Part shown: in pieces, positions 12,401 to 26,400 of the stretch
How positions within the stretch are numbered: the stretch's first letter is position 1
Layout: every line of letters starts with the position of its first letter
Assembly: GCA_950295325.1 (NCBI GenBank)
Contig: OX485809.1
Span: forward strand, 12,278,001 to 12,338,000
From: Polytrichum commune
Lineage: Eukaryota > Streptophyta > Polytrichopsida > Polytrichales > Polytrichaceae
Direction: 5' to 3'
Length of the DNA stretch: 60,000 bases
Position numbers and translations under genes: made by a program
Notes under the pieces: model-generated
Database searches by the model: none
Seen by the model: only the letters and a program-made list of their open reading frames with translations
What the model was told of the DNA's origin: nothing

Positions 12401-15400
12401 ATTTCAACAATTATGTATCACTTCGTGAGGTGCACTAAAAAAACTAGGTAGCACACATCCTTGCTTAAAATCACAAGGAGTGGCTGCGTCAAGGGGATTC
12501 CAAGCACATGTGTGGCGGCCCTCCCTCACAATCAACTAGATCAAATAATGTGGCTACACATACACAACCATACCTAGTGTGAACGAGGTATGGGAGCATT
12601 GTCCACAAACTTAGAACATGCTTAAACTACTGACCAAGGGTTGTGAGAAAAGTAAACAATTTAGGGTTTCTTATGGTCACATCCTTAGTCCAGAACCTTG
12701 ACAAATGAAAATGAATTATCACTGTTAACAACATCATCACATGAAATAACGTAAAGAAGACGACCATTTGGATGCTCTCATGAAAACATCAGGCGATCGT
12801 CAAAATCTATCCATTTCAAAACATGTAAGATTCTAGGTCATTTCCTCACCCATTTCATGATGTCATGATCTACCTTAACAACCATAGTGATGTTGTGTGA
12901 AGCGGAGTAGGACTACCACACAATTTTGCCGACCCATGAGGGAATTTAGAAAACGACGGTCCACGATGGCCCTTGATCCCTTTTGTACGTAAACACAATT
13001 GCTTTCTATGTGGAACAACATGGGGTTGTGAGAAAGCTTGCTATATATAATTGTATATTGATGTTGGTAGGGAGGAATCACGGCGGCCACCTTCGACGTG
13101 GATGGTAAATGGCTCATCACGGGAGCCTATGATGGCACCGTGAGTATATGGAGCCCCGAGGGCCATTGCTTGGACACGTTTCCCAAGGTCACCGACTGCG
13201 TCACGTCCATTGCCTATATCAACTCCACACGCACCTATTGGGTCACCGGAAGAGAGAGGCAGGTGTGCCATAGATACACTTAATGCCCAATAAGTTCTAC
13301 AACATCTCATTACCATGTGAGTCCACTTAATTAGGGCTCCATGATTAACACTACACTAAATACTCTATTTGTCTTGCTCAATACTAATCGTAAAACATCC
13401 ATGTAGTGTCACCAACTCTAAATGTGAACCTAACCTTATTTGTCATTCCTTTTGAAAAGAAAAGTTTGGCATTCTGGATTTCCAATGTTGCAATTATTGT
13501 CAGTACTGATTTTTTTTTGCAAATTCTGATCATCTATAATAAAGTTTCATTACTAAAATGTGAGGATGTAGAGTGTACCAAACTTTGTGTAAATAGTTGG
13601 CATTTGGATGAACTAAAAGTAAGTTGGGATGACAATATTTGTAAACTTATTCATAAGGGATATCATAGTGACGTAGAATATCGTATGACACTAATTATAA
13701 TTTTTAGTGTAGTGGACTGTGACCAATGCCCATGACCTTTGTTTTTTTAAATCTCTCATTGGTTGAGAAATGAGTGGATGTCCCACTTTGTTTTACTCAA
13801 AGCCACCATGGGTGTGCATGTCAAAAAAACAAATGAGAAAATGACAAGAAAGTGACATGAAATGGATAAGGTTTGGTGGTCACCTCAATTTTGCAATCAT
13901 AGAATCCAAAAGAAGTAGCCTACGTACCAACCAATGAATTTGGAGTTGTTCCAAGAATTCAAATAATGGAAGAGAAAAAATAGTTGACTCTTCTTTGGAT
14001 TTCGTTTCGCTTTAGTTCAACATCTACTTAATAATACCAAACTCGTCTTTCACACTTGTTTATTTGAAGTTCTACAATCTTTATGGCACACATTAAAAAA
14101 GGAATTAGACTGATCTAGGCCATTCACCCCCTAGACCCTAGATAATAGTGGGTTGGAGGTGTTCTCATGTAGATAAACATAAGTTGCCAACCAACCACAT
14201 TCTAGTGGCCTACTAGAATGTGGAGGGCCGTGGACATGGGTCTCTAGAATTTTATGCGTCCACTATAGACAATGCTTTAAGTGTTAGTTACTAAAAAAAA
14301 TCATAATCAATGGTCTAGAACTCCATCCTTGGTAACCTGGAGGAGGAGGTTAGTAGATGGGTCCAAATTTGAGAAGATGTGATTAGCTAGTTGGTACATA
14401 CTCACCCTACCCCATCATATTTCAACTACATTTGGGTAAGTTTGTCCTTATTCCCACTACAATCTAGTGGGCTAGCGGTCTACATGAAAACTCGCCCTAA
14501 CTGCACCAATTTATCCTTTTAGTTTGGATAATTATTGCTTGGAGCTTCACATTGTTATAACTTGATATTGACAACACTATTCTTTACCATGTTATTTTAA
14601 TGCCTTTGTGTACATACTAATTATAGATGCCATAAGGATAGCTTCAACCTAAGGCCATAACCCGGAGCCCATGGGAACTCAAAGGTTAAGTTGCCTAAGG
14701 CCAAAATAATGCTCAGATGGGTAGCATTCCTCGCACTTGATTTTTGGTGCACGTTGTTGTCTATGATCCACCCAATTATAATGGGATAAATTTGGGTGAG
14801 CTGGATATTTTCAACCAACCATGTGGGAACCTAGAGGCTTGCCCTTAGGGGGAGATAGATATTGGTTGGTTTTCCACACATGTTCAAAGTGTTCACCTTC
14901 CGAAGGTAGGCGGTAATAGCCCTCTGATTTTTGTAATGCCCATTTCAAAATTACATATAGATATCGACCAACTCGAAAATGAAGCAATACCCATAATGCA
15001 TGTTGGTGGCAACATCAAAGTTGTTTTTCTTTCTTTGTATATACGCTATATGACTATATCCTTAAAACATTATAGCAATGTGTAACTCCATATGATAACC
15101 CACACTTGTATAACAAAGACCCAAAGACATAAAAACCCATTCTGGGCATCAAGACATCATACAAATTTTAATAATTATTTACTATGTTGAAAGCAGTCAC
15201 ATCTAAAATTAACCCATATTTTAATTGCATTCCTATAACGAGACCAATACAAACACATATCGCCTATATCTTAACATCATTGTTGCATCAAGTTTGTTGT
15301 TCTTAGTGGGCTATCTTGAAATAAAGGTTTAGCATTGGACCGATAACTGACTCTGTAAACATGTGTTGGGTCTCCTCATGGACCCAGTCTATGCTTAAAG

Positions 15401-17414
15401 AATGAAGTGTCTCTCATTAACGCCAACTAAGAGGTTGGCCAAGTAGACTTTGAGTTCAATACTCGTTGGAGTCGTAGAAATTGTCACATAGGCTATGCAA
15501 TGAAAACTTATACCCCCTTTTAGAGTCAATCATGGGAAAAATACATTAGACAATGGAACATAGTGATACATGTTTTCATTGCATAATGATAAAGTTTCTT
15601 ATAAACATTTGACAAACAATTTGTTCAAAACCAAATATGGTAATGACCTCTCTAAACATCTCAATTTTCATACTTTAATCAAATCATAAATGGATACATG
15701 AAGGTAGTATGTCATAAGTACATGCAACTTTTGTAGAGCGAATTGGATCAATTTGACTTCATAAATAACCTCAACAACCCTCTCCATGTGAGTATGGGGA
15801 TCATATTAAAGAATAACTTCCCAAGCCTATAAGAAAGGTGGTTCTGAGTGCACTTCAGTCAACGTTGATTGTGGAATTTTCATGGACACCTTTTGAGGTT
15901 ACATAGTGCTTTATCTTTTTACTATTGATGTGATTCTTTACCAAGCAAAGTTGATAGTGTTCTATAATGTCCAAACAACCGATTTGACATTTGTGGGAAA
16001 AATATAAGATACAAATAAATAGATATAGCATTGCGTAATTCTAAATACTTAGTGGTGCTAAATGCAATATTCAATCTAGTCCCTTGTACTTTGCGATGGT
16101 ACTTACACCCTCTTTGCACCCCATTCAAGTGATGACTTATAGCCCACCCACACTTACTAATGCGGGCCACCAATGAACGGTTCCTACCAACACAAACCAC
16201 TTTTAGAATTGGTTTAGCCAATGAGAGCCACTGGATGTAATCATTCCTGCTAGGAATTGTTCACTAGCAGCCCGCACCAGTAAGTGTGGGTGGACTATTA
16301 GAAGAAAACTACAGTGGGCACAATATAATCAATTTCTCCCCTCTTTTTATTATTATTAAACTATAAAATCTTTTTTCCTCAATAATTTGACATGTGGGCA
16401 ATGACATGGCATTATTGTGTGTAGGATGGTGGTGGTGATTGATCCGGTGGCGCCTGCTATCATCACGCAGTGGGTGGCAGACACCTCTGAACTCCATGAC
16501 CTTATTCTGCACAAAGTCTGTAACTTAACTTACACCCGTCTACCAAATACTACTTACCCTAACCCCCTTTAAGCCACCAACGGTGTCCGTTCTATGGCCT
16601 ACACAATAGTGCATACAAACCCTCAACTACCAAGTATATTGAATGTAAAGTTTGCTTGGTTTATAAGATTGAAAACATATATTTAGCACAAAGAAAAAAA
16701 GAAAAAATATATCCTTGGTGTTATCTACAGGTGTGAATTTGAGCCCATTGACCTTGACTGCATCATGGTTATCCGTGATGCAGTTTAAGGTGTTTTGCCT
16801 TCCCTTCGGAAGGTGGGCTCTTTGTATGTTTGTATGTGTGGGGGTAGTCATAGATGTATATTTAGCACAAACATATGTTATGGATGATACAACCCTTGTT
16901 GTGCACAAGCTTGATGTCTATACACATGTCTACCAATTCATATAACCTCTAAAGGCATCACCATATTATGTTCTTATGGCCTCACTATGACCTACGCAAT
17001 AGTTTATACGAGTCCGCAACTGCCGAGTATTGAGTCCATTGTTCACTTGGTTTATGAGATGGACACTATATTCAACACAACATGACTATAACGAGAATGT
17101 CATAAATAATTTATGTGTCGTGATGCATGATTTGGCCAATCTATACACATCGCGTCCACCAAATAACTTGTTCCTTAAAAGCGCCGACATACTTTGAGTG
17201 AGTTTTCATATAGGTTGCTCCCCCACCAGATTATGTTGGGAATAAGGACAAACTCGTCCAAATGTAATGGAATATGATGGGGTAGGGTTTATATGTGCCA
17301 ACTAGCTACTCTCATCTTCTCAAATTTGGGCCCATTTATAATTAACAATTACTTATAACGTGTATTGTCATTTCAAATTCTAGAATTAAAGCTTAAATGT
17401 AATAGAAATAAAAG

Positions 17415-17475
<61 letters not shown>

Positions 17476-20400
17476 CACCATTAAATCTAGAACGACGTCT
17501 ACAAAATGCTCACATAGTCCAATCTCATTGTAACATTTGTCTTTTTGGTATCCATTCCAAAAACCATAACTTGACATACTAAAATATTGAGGTCTTAACC
17601 CTTAAAGGACAATGCTGCCCCACGGGCTTGGTATTATTTTGGGAGAATCTTGTTCAAACTTCTACTCCATTGCACCAAATGGGGTTTTTAGAATGCCAAA
17701 TCGAGCACCATAGCAAGATCTATACTTCTTTAGAATAGAGCTTATGTAAATTAATTGGTTAATCATGCTTAAAATGAATATTAAAAGATATTTTGGGTGT
17801 GGTATCGGGAAAGCATATGTCCTTTAAGGGTTAAAGTAACACAATTTCAATAGTGACACCTACTTTGGATCTCTAACCTGAACCTAGTTACCGTGTTCAT
17901 CGCCTGCCCCCAAGCTACTTGAAGCTACTTGAGTGGCTAGAGTACAAGGGAGCATGCACACGTAAATAGACCCCCTTTAGTTAGCATTGACAGTTTAAAC
18001 GAAATATAACCCTTTTGATTTTTCCTTGGACTCATACAAACCTCGTTATATATGCTGAAATTTTGTTGCTTCAATTCGACTCGTGTCCGCTAATCTGCGA
18101 TATTTTTTACAACTATTTTAACACTTCTAACGATCGGAACTTTGTAGGAAACTCTTGTAAGGACAATTTTAGGCCTCAATACCTTACTTATATGTTGGTG
18201 GCTTATTAAGAAGAAGGACTCAATAAGGCCCCACATACCTTAAATGTTGAAGATTTTGGTGACAAGTTTGATTCTCTTCTCATGAGCAACATCATCACCC
18301 AGCAGGTATTCCACATAGATGGGAAAGACATGGTGCTTGGATTGACAAATACCTCGGACATGGTTTTGTGGAAATACGACCGCTATATGCCCCACCGTGT
18401 CCTACACGGGCATACAAATTGGATTGAAGCCCTCATCGTGGCGAGAAGGAAGCCGTATAAGGTACATGTGGAGGGTTATTTGGCTACTTCTCTTAATGGG
18501 GAACCTATATTTGATTGGTGTGTGGTTAGGTGATGATCAAAAAAGAACACACACCATCACGATACCCGTTTAGAAGAGATTGGCCTACGTTTATAAACTG
18601 TTGCAACTCAATAGTGAACACAATTGGGAGGACTTGTGTATTTAGCTAAGGAATTGATAAACATGCACTTATGATAACCATAACTGAATCAAAGGAAGTT
18701 CAATTATCAGTTTGATTGTTGTTGATGTTTTTATCATAGATGTGCTAGTAGAGCACAGATGTGAAGATGTAAACATGATCAGTAGAAGATGGAGAACAAG
18801 AAAAAAACTAACCGGATAACACCCACATACCTCAAGGCACGGATCTTGCAAAAAGACAAGACCGACGATGTGCCCGGGAAGGAGAAGATGCGGCATTTGC
18901 AAGAGCCGGAGGACCCGCGGACAAAGATGATCACCCTCACGGAGACGGGGGCACAGATGGACGGCCTAGGAAGGCCCGTGCTAACCCCAACCGATAAAGA
19001 CGAGCTTGAAATGTATAGCGGGAGCTCCGACGGGGCCATTTTGAGATGGATCCCAAACCCGGATGTGAACCGCGATACGTGGTTGCAAACCGAGCTTTGC
19101 CGGAAGGCCGCAAACTCCATAGTTTGCTTGATGCATTATGCGGAGCTTGATCTCTTGATCACCGGTGAGTTCCATTCCATGTACCAAGTTATACTTCCAC
19201 AACACCTTCTCAACCAACACACCGTAAAGGGTGCTTCATGGTTTCATGCATTTTTTTTGTGATGCCAAACTATAACTCTCTTGTGGGATTTGAGAAGTAG
19301 GTCTCAAGCGATATTAGAGTGCGTTATGGCAATGTTGTAGGAATAATTAACTAAGCTTAGTCATAAAGCTTCATAATGTGATTCAGATCCATAATAATGT
19401 TTTGTGGGACTGACAATATTTTATGGAATATTCTCCACATTCAAAACAGTTTGAATGTGGGGAATATTTTATGGAATGATGTCAATCTCACATAACACTC
19501 TTATGGATGTGAATAATGTTATGTGATCCAAGACGCACCCTATGGTAGTTCTTCACCTTATTTTTCTATTTCAATACAAACAAATCCTACCACTTGCTTA
19601 GCTTCTCTCCTCATTAGAGTTTTCCGTTAATGGCAACACAAGAAATCGTCCTATTAGTGTGGGTGGGAAATCAACATGGTAGTAATTAACATGGCCCACA
19701 CTAATATTATGGTCAAGGTGGAATTATTATGGGTCCGTGACCTCAAATTTTCCCCTAAGTCTTCATGAAGACGTCCAACCAACACATTGAACATTAGTTA
19801 CATGATAAGCAACATAAAATAAAATATTCAACCACATTATTTTCTAGAAAAATAGTTGACGTGGTTCACGCTAATTTTTAATTGGAAATTTAGCATGGTT
19901 TGAGAATTAGCATGGCCCACAATAAATCTCATTATGAGAATTTGGACGGCTTCTAGAAAACTATCATGGGCCATATTAATAGGACTATTAGTGTAGTTCC
20001 ATGCCAAATGGGACCCTCAATTGGTGTGCATTGTCTATTTGTAGCCATCTTCGTTAATGAGTAGCCATCCTTGTTGACCGTTCGACACAATCTAACAACC
20101 GCCAACTAAGGTCCAACCGTCAAGAGATCAACCAAATATATACAAACTCTCCAATTGATGACCTTCTAGACTGCAAAAGTTGCGTAAGAATTAGGCATCC
20201 AACAAGAAATTTCCTTGCAGTGTGGGGAACATTCATAACATTACTCAATTGATGAGTTGTGTTCATGGGCCCAATAGTAGATTCAAGAATAAAGACTTTG
20301 GATGCCAAATCTCACTGCTTCACACTGAAATTTGAAGTCAGGAAATGTTGAACACATCTCATTAGCTAAACAATGTTATGCTCAAAAATTAGTTTGGCCC

Positions 20401-23400
20401 CCATTCAACCAACCACTTTGCCATGTTTCAAACTATGTCTCAATCCATCTGACACGTTTCAAGCACTATTCTCCCTCTTTAGTATGACACGTTTGGGAAA
20501 CACAAAATAAAATTGTTTTATCAAGGTGTCTCCTTCTCATTACTATGACAAATGGCGTAAAGTTGTCATATTATTGAGGGAATACAAAAATATAAGTAAT
20601 ATGAACTTAAAAACATACACAACGAGTTTAAGCAATGTAGATGGTATATAATAATAACTTATAACTCCAAAAAATACAAATACTCTCAAGAACTCTTGAA
20701 ATAGGAGTCCAAAGATCCCCGGTGTTGCCTACCCAAGTTAGCAACTGTCATCTTATCTATATTACCTACTAACTTTCGAAAACTAATAATTTCATTAACA
20801 CCAAAATATAAAGAGTTCTCTAATAAGAATCTAGACAACAGTGATGCATGACATCTAGCATCAAGTCACTAGTGATATTATATCACCTGTGTACAAGACA
20901 ATATACTAGGCAGAAGACCACGCTAACCCTAACCTTGTCCATTTTACACTAGTAACCTTAATTCTCATTAAGTTCCCAATGATAAGTGAAGTTTCCAAGT
21001 ATTTCCCAAGAGAAAATGGATGTATTTTAGATATACATAACATAGATGAAAGGAATTTTAACATTAATTACTTCTTTAATATGACAAAACGGAGATTATA
21101 AATGTCACATTATTGAGTGCCGTAGTCATATAAAAGAGGGAGTTTTGAACTAAAAAGTTTGGTCTCGCAAAAATGCGTTGTAATATCGAGGGTGTCATAT
21201 AAACAAGTGTCGTATTAACGGGGTTACACTGTAGTGACTTATGTAACTCAAGTTAATTGGGCCTTTATCTGAGGACATTGATGGATGATTCTAGTGCCTA
21301 AGTTAATATCTCCTCTAAGGAAGGAGACCGGCCCATTTGAATCCAAGTTGGGGGGATGAAAAGTCATGCTCACGATGAAGACGTGGATAACACATGTTAT
21401 TCTAGGATATAGAATATAGTTTGTTTCTTACAAAGAGTGAGAGGCAAAGTAGTTGAAGAATGCTACGCTTGAAGTTTTCACATCTCAAGCCATGTATTCT
21501 TCCGAGTGAATGTGGGGTAAGCTTAGACCTTATAATGCTTAAAGTGACCATGACGGCCAACTTTGGGCAAGAAAGTGACATTCTCTTGTTGATATCCATA
21601 TGCCCCCTTTAACTAATAATGTTGAAAAGTGTCCTTACACTACACGCCCACTTGGTTGCAATGTACATCAATTGAGGTTGAGTATATAATGTATTGGCCA
21701 CATTGTGGTTGTGTTAGAAGTCAGGGCCATAACAAACCATCCAACTGAACAATATCTAGTTGGGACATCCCATGGTTATATTTTTGGGGCCCACATGAAC
21801 GAAAACACACTGCACAATAATGTTATGCTACTCTCTATAGCTTTTGTAACCTTAACATAGTTTGTCAATGTCACCACCCTTCCAATATGCCTTGGGATTA
21901 ACGCAAGGCATTAGCTTAGGTAGAATTACCTTCCCAGTATATGTAACATTGGGCGGAACATTGATTGTGTTTTATTATTACAATGTTGCATTGTACTACG
22001 CCATTTATGGTATTTAGTGTCACATGCATAATAGTGTCACTTACCTTATTTTGAGGCGTATGCTAAGTTACACTGAGGATTAACACCTTCATCATAAGTA
22101 TCGTCTCATAACACTTGACGTTCAAGTGTGCTTACTAAATATCTTGGCTTGAGTATGTTTGATAGTGTTATGAGATGTCTATGTTCCACAATGTTCTATA
22201 ACTTGACTACCATGTACACAATTGATACTTCGCATTAGTATTCCCAAGAATATTCTCCCCTTGCATACTAAAACGCAAGACTATCATCTAAAGTATCCCA
22301 ATGTGCTACTCTAAATGTCATAATGTAGATATTTTTTCACTTCAAAAAATTACTTATGTCGACGAATGGAATCATATTGTCAATTAGCGGGCGTGACGCT
22401 TTGAGACCTCTAGGCATCTAAGGTGAGGCCCTTCGCAGATAGTGTACGTGACACTAAATACCATAAACGGTGTAAATTGATTATCCCAGTTAGTACTATT
22501 TGGAGTTATGCAGTGCTAACTATGTAGTGAGAATGTAATATTCTACCAAGAAAGTCATTAAAGTTCTATAATGTCCGAACAACCTATTGAATTTTCGTTT
22601 GTAGAAATTGAACTCCTAAGTAACACATTATTGCATTGCACAACTCTGAATAGTAACATGCACCACTTAATTAGGATAATCAATGTAGTTTTTTGTGTTC
22701 TCATTTGCTCCCAATTTTCTCAATCATAAAGAACAAGATGGGAGTATATTTTGGTGTTCCCCATGGCATTGCACAAAAAGAAATGTTGTGGGGAGCACCA
22801 AAATACACGCCCACCTTTTTCTTCATTACCAATAATTTATTTTGCTCACAAAGAAGAAACTTATGAACAACCACCACCACCACCACCACCATCCACCACC
22901 TACATCATGAACAATCATGTTCAACTTAAGGGCAGTGGGCTCAAATTCACATCGATGGATGACCAACGATGTTTCTTTTCTTTTCCACCACCACCCTCCA
23001 TCACCATAACATTGTTCAGATGAGTCTCTTCACTGAGTGGGCCCGGGCATAATCTCGATTCTATTTGGAATTACACTATGTTCATTCTCACAACAGAACC
23101 CTGCACTAGAAGATTCAGGCTCGAAAAACTTGGGGTAAGCAGTGTATTGTTACTATAAGAATGAGACGGTTGATAGCAACTCAATAATATTATGCCATGC
23201 ATCATGAACAACCATGGACTCAAATGAACACATGTCACCGATGTTTCTTTACTTTACTTTACTTTACTTTTCCACCACCACCACAACCACCACCACCACC
23301 CTCCATCACATCCATCATGGACGACCATGATCAACTTAAAAGCAACAGGACTCAAATGAACACATGTCACCAATATTTCTTTTCTTCTCTTTTCTTTCCC

Positions 23401-26400
23401 ACCACCACCCTCCATCACATGCATCATGGACAACCATGATCAACTTTAAAACAACAGGACTGAAATGAACACATGTCACCAATGTTTCTTTTCTTATCTT
23501 TTCTTTCCTTTCCTTTCCACCACCACCCTCCATCACATGCGTCATGGACGACCACGATCAACTTAAAAACAACAGGATTCAAATGAACACATGTCTCCAA
23601 TGCTCCTTTCCTTTCCTTTCCTTTCCTTTCCTTTCATTTCCACCACCACTCTCCATCACATGCATCATGGACGACCATGATCAACTTAAAAACAACAGGG
23701 CTCAAATGAACACATGTCACCAATGTTTCTTTCCTTTTCTTTCCTTTTCTTTCCCACCACCACCCTTTCATCACATGCATTGTGGACGACCATGATCAGC
23801 TTGAGGGCAACAGGCTCAAATGAGCACATGTTCTTGTCTTTTTCGCTTCGTTTCTTTTCCACCACTGCACCGTACTGTGCTCCCAGTTGTTATATGAGAA
23901 TATTCAACCAGTCTACAGTATGTGATGTGCATATATAGCTATGCAGGCCACCGTGTTGTGTTGTGTTGCGTTGCGTTGCCGTATTGAAATCTACACGTCA
24001 TCTTTGCATCACCGTTTTATGAAGGATTTTGTAGAGTTTCATTGCAAGGAGACATGATGAGAGGGCCAGGCAACAAGTGGCAGGGTGCACTTCTTCCCTT
24101 TTACTTATAGTGGAATGGGTCGGAGCATGAACCCTTGCGTACATGCCAAAAGTGAAGCCTCGGTAAGAGGGCTTGGGGTTTGTGGCGTCTATGTATGTAG
24201 GTAAACTCGTCCATTGTGCTTGGAGGGGCTCTAACTTAGGGCCGCTTCACACTATGGTCGAAGGTCGAGAGGTTGTTGATTTCCACCCATCAGATTGCAA
24301 GAAATTAAGAATCCGGTCTCTCGACCTTTCACACTAGAGGCCAAAGTCCAAACGTTGTCGTTCTCCAAAATGTCTACATGGCAGTGCTTTTTGACCAAGG
24401 TGACAGACTCTCGAAGGAAGTTTGGGTTGGACACTAATGGAAACCCAAACTATGGTCGAGAGCCCGTAGATTTTTTTCATAAAAAAATCAAAAACTGACA
24501 AGATCTTGGCCGTTAGATTGAAGGGGTTGTTTTGGGCATGGAATAAAATGGGATGCTCCTTCTTCCTTTGGACTTACGGCTTGGCCTTTGGAGGCTTCAC
24601 ACTATGGCCGTCCAAGTCGAGAAGTTGTGAGAGTTCATGGCCAAAGGTTTGGACTTTGGGCTTGGCCTTTGGAGGCTTCACATTATGCCCGGCCGAAGGC
24701 TCCAATTCCTATACTTTATTGGCTATTTTCAGCCCATTTCTTTGGACTCTTAATAAAGTTTGGCCATTCAATCCCACAACCTCTCGACTTGGACGGCTAT
24801 AGTGTGAAGCGGCCCTTAGCAAAAACAAAGCCCCTACATGTTGAGCACCATTTCACATTTGATTGGATTTCACGATGTAGATTAGTTTGGGGTTTTTATA
24901 TCATATTTGGGATTGACCGATTCTAAAATAGGTGTGTTCATGCCATAGAATAGTTCGTCGCATTTTCATGTTCCTAATGAATGACTTTACATAGACACTA
25001 GTCACGAATCTTTTGGGCCAACAATAGCATGTCCTACTTACCTTCATAAGTTGGCAAGGAAGTGGTGTTTAGGAAATTCCAAACTTTTGACAAGTTCAGA
25101 AATAAGCAAGCATTTTTTGTCAATGTGGACATTTGTGCTTCAAGTGTTGTTCTTTTGTATTGGCCATGTAGTTATTGTATTGATGATCATACATTTAAAG
25201 ACCGTGGACATCATGCATGTAGACATTTGGCATCATAATGAAGATATTAAACTAGGCGTGTGGTGGCAATGTAATATGTAATTGGCCAAAAAGTATACAA
25301 ATATCTAAAAACCCTACCAAATATGATATTTAGTGTCACTATGGTTACTATTCATATGACACTTCTTATGAATAAATAGTGCTCGGGTATACTAAAACCA
25401 TAATGTCTTTGGTCGCAGGCCTAGAAGTAGTAGCAAAGTGTTGTACACATTGGAATTCATGATGACCTTTATTTTTGTGTTAACTACTCAAATGCAGAAT
25501 ATCAAGTTGAGATCTTCAAAACTTGTTATTAAATGTGATGCTCAAAAGTGAATGCTTGAATTTGATTTTGGAGGTAGATTTCATGGCCTTAGAATTTTTT
25601 TTCCATCATGTTCCTTGAATTCATTATCCACTTGAGGGCATCATCCCAAAAATTTGTAAAAAAAACCATCAATTTTATGTACTTATATCATATTCTAAAC
25701 ACATTTTAGACAGTTGCTTGTTCAACACATGCACCGTCTTCTAAAATATGCAGACTTTCCTTGGAATTGTTTTTGTCGTCATAAATTGCTTGACTTTGTA
25801 GATTAATACGGTTTTTAAATGCCTACGATTCTTATTTCTTCATAAAATTCGAAGTCGGTGTATAGTTTTGAATCACGTTCACTCAACAATAGGTAGGGAT
25901 CAGGAGTTGTCCACTTTACCGTGCTTGCACCCAACAATATTCCTAGATTCTAGACACGAGATGACAACAATCCTAGATCGTGTCCTTCCGTGTTCTTTTC
26001 TACAGCTCCAGAGCCAGACTCGGCCTCGTGCGCACGTTACAAGAATCGACTGTCCTCACAAGAAGTGAACGGTGTTTTGCAGCATCCTGACCCAGTGTCA
26101 CATCTAGGGATTGCCAGTGGGAAAAAAAATCTTCACATGCATTCTGTAGGATCTATGGATTCATTGATCCACTTGTTGCAGGATCTACGGATCCATTGAT
26201 CTGCTTGTTGCAGGATCTATGGATTCATTGATCTGCTTGTTGCAAGATCTACGGATTCATTGATCTGCTTATTGCAGGATCTACGGATTCATTGATCTGC
26301 TTGTTGCAAGGTCTACGGATTCATTGATCTGCTTGTTGCAAGATCTATGGATTCATTGATCTACTTGTTACAAGATCTACGGATTCATTGATCTGCTCTT

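Larger units (their letters stand above)
13263..18305 (+). other. WD40 gene intron F-G (5,043 bp)
   Basis: The intron is filled with repeats: MITEs near 13350-13720, 14150-14500, 15930-16075 and 16138-16302, a LINE/SINE-type tail (16685-16825), an inverted partial copy (17190-17340) of the 14.3 kb element and a (CT)n tract (17418-17471). The remainder is AT-rich without recognised content. Confidence 0.5.

Noticed and set aside
22751-23938. His/Pro-rich open frames in the 22.9-23.9 kb array
   Set aside because: They follow from the tandem units with CCACCACC and CTTTCC tracts and not from a protein-coding gene.
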